Source of the DNA: Zeimonas sediminis
GTDB lineage: Bacteria; Pseudomonadota; Gammaproteobacteria; Burkholderiales; Burkholderiaceae_E
DNA: 64,000 nucleotides
Reading direction: 5' to 3'
Assembly: GCF_023721795.1 (NCBI RefSeq)
Contig: NZ_JAMQYE010000001.1
Span: forward strand, 3,011,671-3,075,670
Below are positions 22,548 to 32,527 of this stretch, in pieces. The notes beneath the pieces are model-generated. The model saw only the letters and a list, made by a program, of their open reading frames with translations. It was not told the origin of the DNA and did no database searches. The position numbers were made by a program, and so were the translations under genes. Positions within the stretch are counted from its first letter, which is position 1. Each line of letters starts with the position of its first letter.

Positions 22548-23174
22548 ATGAGCGCCTCGATCGTGTCAGAAAGCCTTTCGCCGGACGAGCTTCGGCAGCG
22601 CACCCGCCGCGGCCGGCTCAAGATGCTGGCCATCCTGCTGGTCTGCGCCGCGCCGGTGATCGCCTCGTATTTCACCTATTACGTGATCCGGCCCGAGGGG
22701 CGGACCAACTACGGGACCCTGCTGCAGCCGATGCCCGACGTGACCGGCCTGTCGGGCAGCGGCGCGGACGGCGCGCCCGCCGCGCTGTCTCAGTTCCGGG
22801 GCAAGTGGCTGCTGCTCACCGGCGCCGGCGCGAGTTGCGACGCCGCCTGCGAGCGTCGCCTGTACGTGATCCGGCAGCTTCGGCTGATCGCCGGCAAGGA
22901 TCGCGACCGGGTCGAGCGCGCGTGGATCGTCGGGCCGGGTACCGAGCTGCCGGCGCCGCTGCTCGCCGAGCACGATGGGCTGGTCGTGATCCGCGCTGCG
23001 GCCGGTGCCATGCTGGCGGCCGGTTTCCCGGTCGAGGCCGGTGGCCGGCCCGAGGATCACATCTGGATCGTCGATCCGCTCGGCAATCTCGTCCTCCGTT
23101 ATCCGCTCGACGCGGATCCGAGCCGGATGAAGAAGGATCTGCTCAAACTGCTGAAAGCCTCGAGGATCGGCTGA
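22548..23174 (+). CDS. Membrane-anchored thioredoxin-fold protein of the cox cluster
   Basis: A 208-residue protein with one N-terminal helix (MLAILLVCAAPVIASYFTYYV) and a periplasmic domain resembling SCO/thioredoxin: FRGKWLLLTGAGASCDAACERRLYVIRQ sets two Cys four residues apart (written here as SCDAAC), followed by HIWIVDPLGNLVLRYPLD. This matches the position of the SCO CxxxC copper site, but the usual Pro and the second-shell His are not evident. It is often annotated simply as a cytochrome oxidase subunit I-like or hypothetical protein. I infer a redox or copper role in assembly. ATG 22548 follows GGAAG; an earlier in-frame ATG lies inside SURF1. Confidence 0.7.
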   Translation: MSASIVSESLSPDELRQRTRRGRLKMLAILLVCAAPVIASYFTYYVIRPEGRTNYGTLLQPMPDVTGLSGSGADGAPAALSQFRGKWLLLTGAGASCDAACERRLYVIRQLRLIAGKDRDRVERAWIVGPGTELPAPLLAEHDGLVVIRAAAGAMLAAGFPVEAGGRPEDHIWIVDPLGNLVLRYPLDADPSRMKKDLLKLLKASRIG

Positions 23175-23175
23175 C

Positions 23176-24222
23176 ATGCCCAGCGACTTCCCCGCCCCCA
23201 CCCCGATTCCCGCACGCTCGCCGCTCTGGTTCCGCCGGCTCGTCGGCTTCACCGTCGTGCTCACGCTGTGCCTGATCATGCTCGGCGCCTACGTGCGACT
23301 CACCGACGCGGGGCTCGGCTGCCCGGACTGGCCGGGCTGCTACGGCAAGCTGTTCCCGACCCAGGCCAAGGAGCAGATCGCGCAGGCGGTCGCCGAGCAG
23401 GGCGGTGAGCACGGCCCGGTGTCCATGGGCAAGGCCTGGCGGGAGATGATCCACCGCTACATCGCCAAGATCCTCGGCCTGCTGATCATCGCGATCGCCG
23501 TCATCGCCTGGCGCAAGCGCGAGGCCTTCGGGCAGTCGCCTGCGCTGCCGATCTGGCTGGTCGGCGTCGTTATCCTGCAGGGCCTGTTCGGCATGTGGAC
23601 CGTGACCCTGCTGCTCAAGCCCGCCATCGTCACCGGGCACCTGCTGGGCGGCCTGATCACCTTCTCTCTGCTGTTGTGGCTCTGGTTGCGCCAGTTGCCG
23701 CAACCCCGCTACCCCGATCCCGAGCAGGTGGCGGCCATGGCGGGGCCGGCACTGCTAGGGCTGGCGCTGCTGGCGGGCCAGATCTTCCTCGGCGGCTGGA
23801 CCAGCACCAACTACGCGGCGCTGGCGTGCACCGACCTGCCGACCTGCCAGGGCAAGTGGTGGCCCGACGCGAACTTCGCCGACGCCTTCCACATCTTCAG
23901 GGAGCTGGGCAAGACCGGCGACGGCGAGAACCTGCCGATGCAGGCGCTGACGGCGATCCACCTGATGCACCGGATCGGCGCGGTCGTCGTGCTGCTGTTT
24001 CTCGGCTGGCTCGGGCTCAAGCTGACCAAGGTCGAGGGCCTGGGCGGCCTGGGCGCCGCGATCCTGGGGGCGCTCGCCGTGCAGTGGGCGCTCGGCCTGT
24101 CGAACGTCTACTGGAGCCTGCCGCTGTCGGTGGCCGTCGCGCACAACGGCGGCGCCGCGGTTCTGCTGGCGCTGCTCGTGGTGCTAAACTTCCGCGCTCG
24201 TCGCGCCCGACTGCAGATCTGA
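23176..24222 (+). CDS. ctaA: Heme A synthase (COX15/CtaA)
   Basis: CtaA oxidises the C8 methyl of heme O to a formyl group, giving heme A. The 348-residue protein has eight hydrophobic segments in two four-helix halves. Visible landmarks are the periplasmic loop [15 protein letters not shown] (about 35-49), the heme-ligand His in [19 protein letters not shown] and LMHRIGAVV, and a second Cys-containing loop [14 protein letters not shown] (about 217-230). It starts one base after the thioredoxin-like gene and ends 4 bp before ctaB. Confidence 0.96.
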   Translation: MPSDFPAPTPIPARSPLWFRRLVGFTVVLTLCLIMLGAYVRLTDAGLGCPDWPGCYGKLFPTQAKEQIAQAVAEQGGEHGPVSMGKAWREMIHRYIAKILGLLIIAIAVIAWRKREAFGQSPALPIWLVGVVILQGLFGMWTVTLLLKPAIVTGHLLGGLITFSLLLWLWLRQLPQPRYPDPEQVAAMAGPALLGLALLAGQIFLGGWTSTNYAALACTDLPTCQGKWWPDANFADAFHIFRELGKTGDGENLPMQALTAIHLMHRIGAVVVLLFLGWLGLKLTKVEGLGGLGAAILGALAVQWALGLSNVYWSLPLSVAVAHNGGAAVLLALLVVLNFRARRARLQI

Positions 24223-24226
24223 GGGC

Positions 24227-25126
24227 ATGCAAGCTTCCCGTCTCGAATCGCCCGCTACGGGCTGGCGGCACCTGGCCGCCCAGTACCTCGCGCTGACCAA
24301 GCCGAGGATCGTCCTGCTGGCCGCTTTCTGCGCGCTGATCGGCATGCTGCTGGCATCCGATGGCTGGGTGTCGCCGGTCACGATGGTCGCGGGGCTCTCC
24401 GGCATCTCGCTGCTCGCGGCTGCCGGGTTCGCGTTCAACTGCCTGATCGAGCGCGGCATCGACTCGCGCATGGCGCGCACCCGCGCCCGGCCGCTGGCAC
24501 GCGGCGAGATCGGCGCCACCGGCACGATCGTCTTCGCCGGGCTGCTGGGCGGCGCGGGCGCCGCGCTGCTCTATGCCTTCGTCAATCCGCTCACCATGTG
24601 GCTGACGCTGGCGACCTTCGTCGGCTACGCGGTGGTCTACACGGTGCTGCTCAAGCCGGCCACGCCGCAGAACATCGTGATCGGCGGTGCGACCGGCGCG
24701 ATGCCGCCGGTGCTCGGCTGGACCGCGGTCGCCGGCGAGGTGAGCCCCGAGGCGCTGGTGCTGTTCCTGATCATCTTCGTCTGGACGCCGCCGCATTTCT
24801 GGGCGCTCGCGCTCTACCGGATCGAGGACTATCGCCGCTCCGGCCTGCCGATGCTGCCGGTCACCCACGGCCCCGAGTTCACCCGCCTCAACGTGTTCCT
24901 GTACACGCTGCTGCTGGTCGCCACGTCGCTGCTGCCCTTCCTGATCCGGATGAGCGGCTGGATCTACCTGGTCGGCGCCGTCGTGCTGGGCGGGGTGTTC
25001 CTCGGCTATGCGTGGCGGCTGTGGCGCAACTACTCCGACGCGCTCGCGCGCCGCACCTTCGGGTACTCGATCTTCTACCTCGCGGCGCTCTTTGGCGCGC
25101 TGCTGGTCGATCACTACCTGGGCTGA
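24227..25126 (+). CDS. ctaB: Protoheme IX farnesyltransferase
   Basis: CtaB adds a farnesyl group to heme B, giving heme O, the substrate of CtaA. The 299-residue UbiA-fold protein has eight to nine membrane helices. The prenyl-diphosphate/Mg site is visible as [19 protein letters not shown] (about 69-87), and the second motif as [16 protein letters not shown] (about 197-212). It lies between ctaA and the SCO gene, completing the heme A pathway in one operon. Confidence 0.97.
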   Translation: MQASRLESPATGWRHLAAQYLALTKPRIVLLAAFCALIGMLLASDGWVSPVTMVAGLSGISLLAAAGFAFNCLIERGIDSRMARTRARPLARGEIGATGTIVFAGLLGGAGAALLYAFVNPLTMWLTLATFVGYAVVYTVLLKPATPQNIVIGGATGAMPPVLGWTAVAGEVSPEALVLFLIIFVWTPPHFWALALYRIEDYRRSGLPMLPVTHGPEFTRLNVFLYTLLLVATSLLPFLIRMSGWIYLVGAVVLGGVFLGYAWRLWRNYSDALARRTFGYSIFYLAALFGALLVDHYLG

Positions 25127-25133
25127 GGGTCCG

Positions 25134-25766
25134 ATGCCAGCGAAGACGCCAGTGGCGTCCGCCGGCCGGCGCCGGGCAATGCGCTCGGTCGGCGCGCTGG
25201 CCGCCGCGGCCCTGCTGGTCGCCGGCCTGGCCGGCTGCGACCGGGGCGGTCCCAAGTTCCACAATACCGACGTCACCGGCTCCGGCATCGCGAAGGACGG
25301 CTTCACGCTGACCGACCACACCGGCGCCACGCGCACGCTTGCCGACTACCGCGGCAAGGTCGTAGTGATGTTCTTCGGCTTCACGCACTGCCCCGACGTC
25401 TGCCCGACCACGATGGTCGAGACCGCCGAGGCGATGAAGCTTCTCGGGCCGAAGGCCGAGCGCGTGCAGGTGCTGTTCGTGACCGTGGATCCCGAGCGGG
25501 ACACGCCCGAGATGCTGGCGAAGTACGTGCCCGCCTTCCACCCGCGCTTCGTCGGCCTGTGGGGCGATCCGGAGACGATCGCCCGCACCGCGAAGGACTT
25601 CAAGGTGTTCTACCAGAAGGGCCAGCAGTCCTCGAGCGGCTCTTATTCGATCGACCACACGGCCGGCAGCTACGTGTTCGACACCGAGGGCAGGCTCAGG
25701 CTGTTCACCCGCTACGGCGTCGGCGCCCAGGCGCTCGCCGACGACATCAGCCAGCTGCTGGACTGA
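25134..25766 (+). CDS. SCO1/SenC family copper chaperone lipoprotein
   Basis: SCO proteins deliver copper to CuA or reduce its cysteines. The 210-residue product has a lipoprotein signal (LLVAGLAGC, Cys about residue 35) and a thioredoxin fold with the copper motif HCPDVCPT (about 86-93), and the third ligand His in SYSIDHTAGSYVFD (about residue 173). An internal ATG 45 bp downstream (MRSVGALAA) would give a more standard signal-peptide length and may be the real start. It is the last gene of the operon and overlaps the convergent EamA gene by 20 bp. Confidence 0.93.
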   Translation: MPAKTPVASAGRRRAMRSVGALAAAALLVAGLAGCDRGGPKFHNTDVTGSGIAKDGFTLTDHTGATRTLADYRGKVVVMFFGFTHCPDVCPTTMVETAEAMKLLGPKAERVQVLFVTVDPERDTPEMLAKYVPAFHPRFVGLWGDPETIARTAKDFKVFYQKGQQSSSGSYSIDHTAGSYVFDTEGRLRLFTRYGVGAQALADDISQLLD

Positions 25767-26661
25767 TCCGCCGGCGGCGCGGCATCGCGGCAAGCGCCGC
25801 TGCCACCACGATCAGCGTGCCGCCGGCCAGCGTGCGCGCGGTCAGGGACTCGCCGCCGAGCCACACCGAGGTCAGCGCGGCGAACACGATCTCCGAAAGC
25901 ATCACCAGCGCCGTCACCGAGGCGGGCAGCCGGGCCGCCGCGTATTGCAGCGCCAGGTTGCCGGCCAGCAGCGCGAGGGCCAGCCCGACGGTGCCTGCGA
26001 TCCACAACGGCGCGGGCGCCGGCGGGGCGGCGATCGTGCCGGCGCCGGCCAGCAGGGCCGCCAGGCCGAGCGCGACCACCCCGCCGCCCACGAAGAGCGC
26101 CAGCGCGCGGGCCTCGTCGGTCGAGTCGGCATTTCGGCGCAGCAGCACGTTGACTGCCGCGAAGGCGACGCCGCCGGCCAGGCCGAGCCAGTCGGCCAGG
26201 CTCGCGGGCACCGGCACGCCGATGCCGGGCTGGTACAGCACGATCGCCGCGCCGGCGAGCGCCAGGGCCATCCGCGCCATGATCGCCGCGGTGATCCGTT
26301 CGCCGAGCAGCCAGCGCGCCAGCAGGGCCGCCCAGACCGGCATCAGGTAGAAGAGCAGGACCACCCGGACCACCTCGCCGATCATCACGCCCCAGTTGAA
26401 CGCGACGTTGGTCGCGCCCGAGGCGAGCACCAGCCACACCAGCGCGGGCCTGGTCGCCAGCGCCCGCCAGGCCCGCGGCCGCCAGAGCGTGATCAGCGCC
26501 GTGGCGAGCGCGAAGGACAGGCCGGTCGCCCACAGGCTGTGCAGGCCCAGGGCGTTCAGCTGCCTGAACGGCCACCAGGACACGCCCCAGACGAAGGCGT
26601 TGAAGAGCAGCAGGGCGACGGGCAAAAAGAATGCCGCCTCGGGTTTCCCGTCGGCGGCCAA
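25747..26661 (-). CDS. DMT-family (EamA) transporter
   Basis: A 304-residue inner-membrane protein with ten predicted helices arranged as two EamA repeats (about 13-150 and 160-295). These drug/metabolite transporters export amino acids, nucleobases or other metabolites; the substrate cannot be read from sequence. Its stop overlaps the end of the SCO gene on the other strand by 20 bp, and its start is 57 bp from the rpoH stop on the same strand. Confidence 0.9.
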   Translation of the reverse strand: MAADGKPEAAFFLPVALLLFNAFVWGVSWWPFRQLNALGLHSLWATGLSFALATALITLWRPRAWRALATRPALVWLVLASGATNVAFNWGVMIGEVVRVVLLFYLMPVWAALLARWLLGERITAAIMARMALALAGAAIVLYQPGIGVPVPASLADWLGLAGGVAFAAVNVLLRRNADSTDEARALALFVGGGVVALGLAALLAGAGTIAAPPAPAPLWIAGTVGLALALLAGNLALQYAAARLPASVTALVMLSEIVFAALTSVWLGGESLTARTLAGGTLIVVAAALAAMPRRRRISPAAG

Positions 26662-26718
26662 GAGGAGGGAGGAAAGGGGGATCGAGATTCGGGGGCGCCG
26701 AAGCGCCGCCCGAGTCCC

Positions 26719-27615
26719 TTAGGCGTAAGACGCGAGCAGACCTTTCATCTTCTGCAGCGCTTTCGCCTCGATCTGCCGGATCCGCTCCGCCGAGACGCCG
26801 AACTCGGCGGCCAGCTCGTGCAGGGTCAGGGTGCCGCCCTCGGATTCGTCGCGCAGCCAGCGCGCCTCGACGATCCGGCGGCTGCGCGGGTCGAGCTCCT
26901 CGAGCGCCTGGGCCAGCCCTTCGCCTTGCAGCCGGTCGCGCTGCCGGGCCTCGAGGACCTGGGTCGGATCGGCCTGCGGCGCGGCGAGCCAGGCGATCGG
27001 CGAATACTGCTCCTCGCCGTCGTCCGACTGCAGGTCGAGCGCCATGTCCTGGCCCGACAGCCGGGTTTCCATCTCGACGACGTCCTTTTCGCGAACGTTC
27101 AGCTCGCGGGCGATCGCGTCCACCTCGCCGGCGCTGAGCGTGCCCGGGCCCGATTTCATCGAGCGCAGGTTGAAGAAGAGCTTGCGCTGGGCCTTGGTGG
27201 TGCCCACCTTGACCATCCGCCAGTTCTTCAGGATGTACTCGTGGATCTCGGCCTTGATCCAGTGAAGCGCGAAGGAAACGAGCCGCACGCCCCGCTCGGG
27301 ATCGAAGCGCTTGACCGCCTTCATCAGGCCGATGTTGCCTTCCTGGATCAGGTCGGCGTGGGGCAGGCCGTAGCCGAGGTACTGTCGGGAGATCGAAACG
27401 ACCAGCCTCAGGTGCGAGAGCACCAGCTCCTTTGCGGCGTCCAGGTCCTGGCGCTCACGAAAGTTTCTTGCGAGCTCGGTTTCGCGCTCGGCCGACAGCA
27501 TCGGCAGGCGGTTGACGGCCGAGATGTACGCATCGATGTTTCCGACGGCAGGCACCGCCAGCATCGACATCGAGGCGGTGGCAGGAACGATCGCGGTCGA
27601 AATCTGCTTGGACAT
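26719..27615 (-). CDS. rpoH: RNA polymerase sigma-32 factor RpoH
   Basis: RpoH directs RNA polymerase to heat-shock promoters. The 298-residue protein contains sigma region 2 with HLRLVVSISRQYLGYGLPHADLIQEGNIG (written here only as a landmark at about 66-94), the region 2.4 ALHWIKAEIHEYILKNWR, the RpoH-box area TTKAQRKLFFNLR (about 140-152), and a C-terminal HTH (region 4.2, FGVSAERIRQIEAKALQKMK). The start ATG 27613-27615 has GGAGAAACG upstream. Its leader contains a CIRCE-like operator and a 14-bp palindrome, described separately. Confidence 0.96.
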   Translation of the reverse strand: MSKQISTAIVPATASMSMLAVPAVGNIDAYISAVNRLPMLSAERETELARNFRERQDLDAAKELVLSHLRLVVSISRQYLGYGLPHADLIQEGNIGLMKAVKRFDPERGVRLVSFALHWIKAEIHEYILKNWRMVKVGTTKAQRKLFFNLRSMKSGPGTLSAGEVDAIARELNVREKDVVEMETRLSGQDMALDLQSDDGEEQYSPIAWLAAPQADPTQVLEARQRDRLQGEGLAQALEELDPRSRRIVEARWLRDESEGGTLTLHELAAEFGVSAERIRQIEAKALQKMKGLLASYA

Positions 27616-27660
27616 TGGCGTTCGTTTCTCCAGATGTCCGGGGAGGCTGCCGCGTCTAAA

Positions 27661-27674
27661 TGACCGATCGGTCA
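27661..27674. promoter_or_regulatory. Perfect 14-bp palindrome TGACCGATCGGTCA in the rpoH leader
   Basis: TGACCGATCGGTCA is an exact palindrome, 46 bp upstream of the rpoH start and about 13-26 bases downstream of the expected transcription start. The form (TGACCG…CGGTCA) is typical of TetR-family operators. In RNA it could also form a 5-bp stem with a GAUC loop. Either could tune rpoH expression. Confidence 0.55.
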
Positions 27675-27694
27675 GTTCCGGACTTTTCATAAGA

Positions 27695-27721
27695 TTAGCA
27701 CTCTCGGGCCGAGAGTGCCAG
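27695..27721 (-). promoter_or_regulatory. CIRCE-like HrcA operator overlapping the rpoH promoter
   Basis: On the plus strand TTAGCACTC (27695-27703) and GAGTGCCAG (27713-27721) are separated by nine bases. The CIRCE consensus is TTAGCACTC-N9-GAGTGCTAA; the left arm is perfect and the right matches in six of nine, plus one more matched base. Read on the minus strand it contains CTGGCA, 17 bp, then CTAATC, a plausible -35/-10 pair for rpoH. HrcA would therefore block the promoter directly. Confidence 0.7.
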
Positions 27722-27801
27722 ACCCGGTCGTCGGGGCCGACTGATGCTAGATTCCCGGCGATCGGCCGCGGACCCCCACACACCCTGCCCGGGAGAAGAC
27801 G

Positions 27802-28449
27802 ATGCTGAAGCTCTATACCTATTTCCGCAGCTCGGCCGCGTTCCGCGTCCGGATCGCGCTGAACCTCAAGGGACTGCCGTGGGAGCCGGAGGTGATCTGG
27901 CTCCCCGAGGGCCAGCACAAGGGCGAGCCGTACATCGGGGTGAACCCGCAGGCCCTGGTCCCCACGCTGGTCGACGGGCCGCTGCACCTGAACCAGTCGC
28001 TCGCGATCATGGAGTACCTCGACGAGACCAAGCCCGGCCCGAAGCTGCTGCCCACCGACCCGGTCGACAGGGCGAGGGTACGATCGCTGTCGCTGCTGAT
28101 CGCCGCCGAGATCCACCCGCTGAACAACCTGCGGGTGCTCAAGTACCTCAAGCGCGAGCTCGGCCGGGACGACGACCAGATCGGCGTCTGGTACCGGCAC
28201 TGGTGCGACGAAGGCCTGGCCGCCTTCGAGCGCCAGCTCGCCGACGGCGGCGCGGGCCGCTTCTGTCACGGCGACTCGGTCACGATGGCCGACGTCTGCC
28301 TGGTGCCCCAGATCTTCAACGCGCGGCGCTACGAGACGAAGCTGGAGCGCTATCCGCGCACGATGCGGATCTTCGACGAGTGCATGACGCTCGACGCCTT
28401 CAAGCGGGCCGAGCCCGCGGCCCAGGCCGAGGCCGCGCGCGCGGGCTGA
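27802..28449 (+). CDS. maiA: Maleylacetoacetate isomerase / zeta-class glutathione transferase
   Basis: A 215-residue GST-fold enzyme with an N-terminal thioredoxin domain opening MLKLYTYFRSSAAFRVRIALN and an all-helical C-terminal domain. The zeta-class motif is normally SSCxxRVRIAL; here the Cys is Ala (SSAAFRVRIAL), as in several betaproteobacterial members, while the Ser pair that activates glutathione is retained. It would isomerise maleylacetoacetate to fumarylacetoacetate (Tyr/Phe degradation), or maleylpyruvate. No other gene of that pathway is present, so the assignment is tentative. GGGAGAAG precedes the ATG. Its last 50 bp overlap the convergent diguanylate cyclase gene. Confidence 0.85.
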   Translation: MLKLYTYFRSSAAFRVRIALNLKGLPWEPEVIWLPEGQHKGEPYIGVNPQALVPTLVDGPLHLNQSLAIMEYLDETKPGPKLLPTDPVDRARVRSLSLLIAAEIHPLNNLRVLKYLKRELGRDDDQIGVWYRHWCDEGLAAFERQLADGGAGRFCHGDSVTMADVCLVPQIFNARRYETKLERYPRTMRIFDECMTLDAFKRAEPAAQAEAARAG

Positions 28450-29647
28450 CCGCGGCCTGCGCGCCCGCGCCGGTCACGCCCGGCCCGGCCACGCAGTTCC
28501 TGCCCCGGGCCTTGGCCTGGTAGACCGCGTCGTCGGCGATCGCCAGCAGTTCGTCGAAACGCAGGTCGCCGCGCTGCACCGCCAGACCGATGCTGACGGT
28601 CAGCCTGATCTGGCGCTTGCCGACCGTGACCGGCTGTGCCGACAGCGCAAGGCGGACCCGTTCCGCCGCCGCCGCGGCATCGGCCTCGCTGTGCACCGGC
28701 ACGACTGCGCAGAACTCCTCGCCGCCGTAGCGCGCCAGCAGGGAGTCCGCGCGCAGGGCCCTGCGCATCGTCAGCGCCGCGCGCCGCAGTACCAGGTCGC
28801 CGGCGCGATGGCCGTGGTCGTCGTTGATGCGCTTGAAGTGGTCGAGGTCGAGCATCATCACCGCGCCGCGACGCCGCTGCGCGCGCTGGCGCGCCAGCAT
28901 GCGCGGCGCTTCGTCGAGCAGGTGCCGGCGGGTGTGGACCCCGGTAAGTTCGTCGGTGAGCGCTTGCTCCAGGAGCTTTCTCGACATCCGGGCGTTCAGC
29001 ATGCCTAGAACCGTCAGGGCGGTCAGCAGCGGCGACAGGGCCCAGACCAGCGCCGCGGCTTCGTGCAGGGGCGTCTCGGTGTAGACGCCGCGGGGCGCGC
29101 CCTCGATGCCGCCCGCGAGCACGTCCGCGACCCGCGCCACGGTCAGCAGCGCGAGCAGGCCGTACAGCGAGCCGAAGCCGATGCGGAAGCTTCGGCCGGT
29201 CCGCTCGCGGGCGCGCAGCGCGTGGAAGGCCGCCAGGCCGCAAAAGCCGGCGTGCAGGCCGGCGATCAGCAGGAAGCTCGCGGGCGGCGGCCAGGCCAGC
29301 AGGGTGGCCGCGTAGGCGGGCGCCGCTGCGGCAAGCAGGATCGGCGTCAGCCAGGCCGGCTGACGGCCGCCGAACAGGCCGAGGCAGCCCTGCAGCAGCA
29401 GCGCCGCCTGGCCCAGGGCCAGGATGCCCGCAACCGGCACCGGACCGGCGGCGGCATCCCTGCTCTCGAGCCACAGGACGAACATCGACGCGGCGCCGAG
29501 CGCCATCGACCAGCCGATCGGCCTGACGCCGGGCTGCTCGCGGCCGGCGGCGCTGCCCGGGACCAGCAGGATCAGCGCCGCAAGCAGGCCGGCCATCGAA
29601 CCGGCGAAGAAGAGGGTAGGGAGCGCGAGGCTCAGCGGATCGGGCAT
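28400..29647 (-). CDS. Membrane diguanylate cyclase (GGDEF domain)
   Basis: A 415-residue protein that likely makes cyclic di-GMP. The N-terminal half has about seven hydrophobic segments (residues 8-230), a membrane sensor of unknown input; the C-terminal half (about 235-395) is a GGDEF domain with LDLDHFKRINDDHGH and the active-site RYGGEEF. The product-inhibition I-site (RxxD five residues before the motif) reads RADS, so it is degenerate and feedback inhibition may be lost. A Pro/Arg-rich tail of about 20 residues is encoded in the 50 bp overlapping maiA. ATG 29645-29647 is used; an upstream ATG at 29713 is possible. Confidence 0.9.
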   Translation of the reverse strand: MPDPLSLALPTLFFAGSMAGLLAALILLVPGSAAGREQPGVRPIGWSMALGAASMFVLWLESRDAAAGPVPVAGILALGQAALLLQGCLGLFGGRQPAWLTPILLAAAAPAYAATLLAWPPPASFLLIAGLHAGFCGLAAFHALRARERTGRSFRIGFGSLYGLLALLTVARVADVLAGGIEGAPRGVYTETPLHEAAALVWALSPLLTALTVLGMLNARMSRKLLEQALTDELTGVHTRRHLLDEAPRMLARQRAQRRRGAVMMLDLDHFKRINDDHGHRAGDLVLRRAALTMRRALRADSLLARYGGEEFCAVVPVHSEADAAAAAERVRLALSAQPVTVGKRQIRLTVSIGLAVQRGDLRFDELLAIADDAVYQAKARGRNCVAGPGVTGAGAQAAVSPRARPRPGPRARPA

Positions 29648-29809
29648 GCTCGGCGACGGGCGGTCTTTGGGGGATTTCCCGAGGGATGTCGCCGCAAAGA
29701 GTAGGGGCCGCACCCTTCCGGGGCAGCGAACCGGGAACCGAAGGGGCCGGCCGGCCGACGAAAGGCGAGGGGCCCGTGATGCCGTTCACGGCGGCTGCGC
29801 CGCCGCTCG

Positions 29810-31045
<1,236 letters not shown>

Positions 31046-31083
31046 GGCTACACTCAGCGCCCCGGATTCTACCTGTGCACACG

Positions 31084-32514
31084 ATGCCCCATCGGATCGC
31101 TCGCCCGCTCGTCGCCGCGGCGATGCTGGCACTGTCCCCGCTGCTGCCGGCCAGGGAGGTCGTGGCGCCGGCCGTCGCGCCGACGCCCGCGGCATCTTCG
31201 ACGACGGCCGCCGCCGTCACGTTCGAGCGCACGCTGCCCAACGGCATGAAGGTGCTGGTGCGCGAGGACCGCCGCGCGCCGACCGTCGTGCACCTGGTGC
31301 TCTACCGGATCGGCTCGATCGACGAGCTCAACGGGCTCACCGGCATCTCGCACGTGCTCGAGCACATGATGTTCAAGGGCACGAAGTCGCTCGCGGTCGG
31401 CGAGTTCTCGCGGCGGGTGGCCGAGCGCGGCGGGCGGGAGAACGCCTTCACCTCGCGCGACTACACCGGCTATTTCCAGCAGATCCACCGCTCGCACCTG
31501 GCCGAGATGATGCGGCTCGAGGCCGACCGGATGGCGAACCTGGTCGTCGACGACGAGGAGTTCGCCCGCGAGATCAGGGTGGTGATGGAAGAGCGCCGCT
31601 GGCGCACCGAGGACCGCGCCTCCGCGCTGGTCTACGAGCAACTGATGGCCGGCGCGTTCGTGGCCTCGCCCTACCGCAAGCCGGTCGTCGGCTGGATGAG
31701 CGACCTCGAGTCGATGACCGCCGCCGACGTGCGCGACTGGTACGCGCAGTGGTACACGCCCTCGAACGCGGTGCTGGTGGTCGCCGGCGACGTCTCGGCC
31801 GACGAGGTCTGGGCGCTCGCCGAGCAGACCTACGGCCGCATCGACGCGAAGCCGGTGCCGCCGCGCAAGCCGCAGGACGAGCCCGCCCAGCGCGGGATCC
31901 GGCGGCTCGCGGTCGAGGCGCCGGCAGAGAACCCCTACCTGATGATGGGCTACAAGGTTCCGCGCCTGGCCGACGTGGAGAACGAGGCCGAGCCCTATGC
32001 GCTGGAGATGCTGGCCGCAGTGCTCGACGGCGACGAGAACGGCCGGCTCACGCGCAACCTGGTGCGCGGCTCCCGCGTGGCCAGCGAGGTCGGCGCGAGC
32101 TACGGCCTGACCGGCCGCGGGCCGGCGCTGTTCCTGCTCGACGGCACGCCGTCCGAGGGCCAGGACACCGCGTCGCTCGAGCGCGCGCTGCGGGCCGAGA
32201 TCGCCCGGATCGCGGACGAGGGCGTACGCGAGGACGAGCTGCAGCGGATCCGCGCGCAGTACGTCGCCGGCCAGATCTACAAGCGCGATTCGGTGATGGC
32301 CCAGGCGATGGAGATCGGCGGCCTCGAGGTTTCCGGCTATTCGCATCGCGACGCCGACCGGATTCTCGACAAGGTCCGCGCGGTGACCGCTGCCGACGTT
32401 CAGGCCGTCGCGCGGAAGTATTTCGGCGACGACGCGCTCACCGTGGTCACGCTGAAGCCGCAGCCGATCGATCCGAAGGCGCAGCGCAGGCCGCCGCCGG
32501 CCGGGCGGCACTGA
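31084..32514 (+). CDS. M16-family zinc peptidase, active-site-containing member
   Basis: A 476-residue periplasmic peptidase with a signal peptide (about residues 1-22) and the inverted zinc motif HVLEHMMFKG (HxxEH, about residue 90), followed by the third ligand Glu about 76 residues later (EVRVVMEERR-type segment near 168). M16 enzymes degrade small peptides and processed signal fragments. The frame opens at GTG 31075, three codons before ATG 31084, and either may be used. It is paired with the next gene 13 bp downstream, as usual for two-part M16 enzymes. Confidence 0.92.
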   Translation: MPHRIARPLVAAAMLALSPLLPAREVVAPAVAPTPAASSTTAAAVTFERTLPNGMKVLVREDRRAPTVVHLVLYRIGSIDELNGLTGISHVLEHMMFKGTKSLAVGEFSRRVAERGGRENAFTSRDYTGYFQQIHRSHLAEMMRLEADRMANLVVDDEEFAREIRVVMEERRWRTEDRASALVYEQLMAGAFVASPYRKPVVGWMSDLESMTAADVRDWYAQWYTPSNAVLVVAGDVSADEVWALAEQTYGRIDAKPVPPRKPQDEPAQRGIRRLAVEAPAENPYLMMGYKVPRLADVENEAEPYALEMLAAVLDGDENGRLTRNLVRGSRVASEVGASYGLTGRGPALFLLDGTPSEGQDTASLERALRAEIARIADEGVREDELQRIRAQYVAGQIYKRDSVMAQAMEIGGLEVSGYSHRDADRILDKVRAVTAADVQAVARKYFGDDALTVVTLKPQPIDPKAQRRPPPAGRH

Positions 32515-32527
32515 GCGAGGGGCGACG

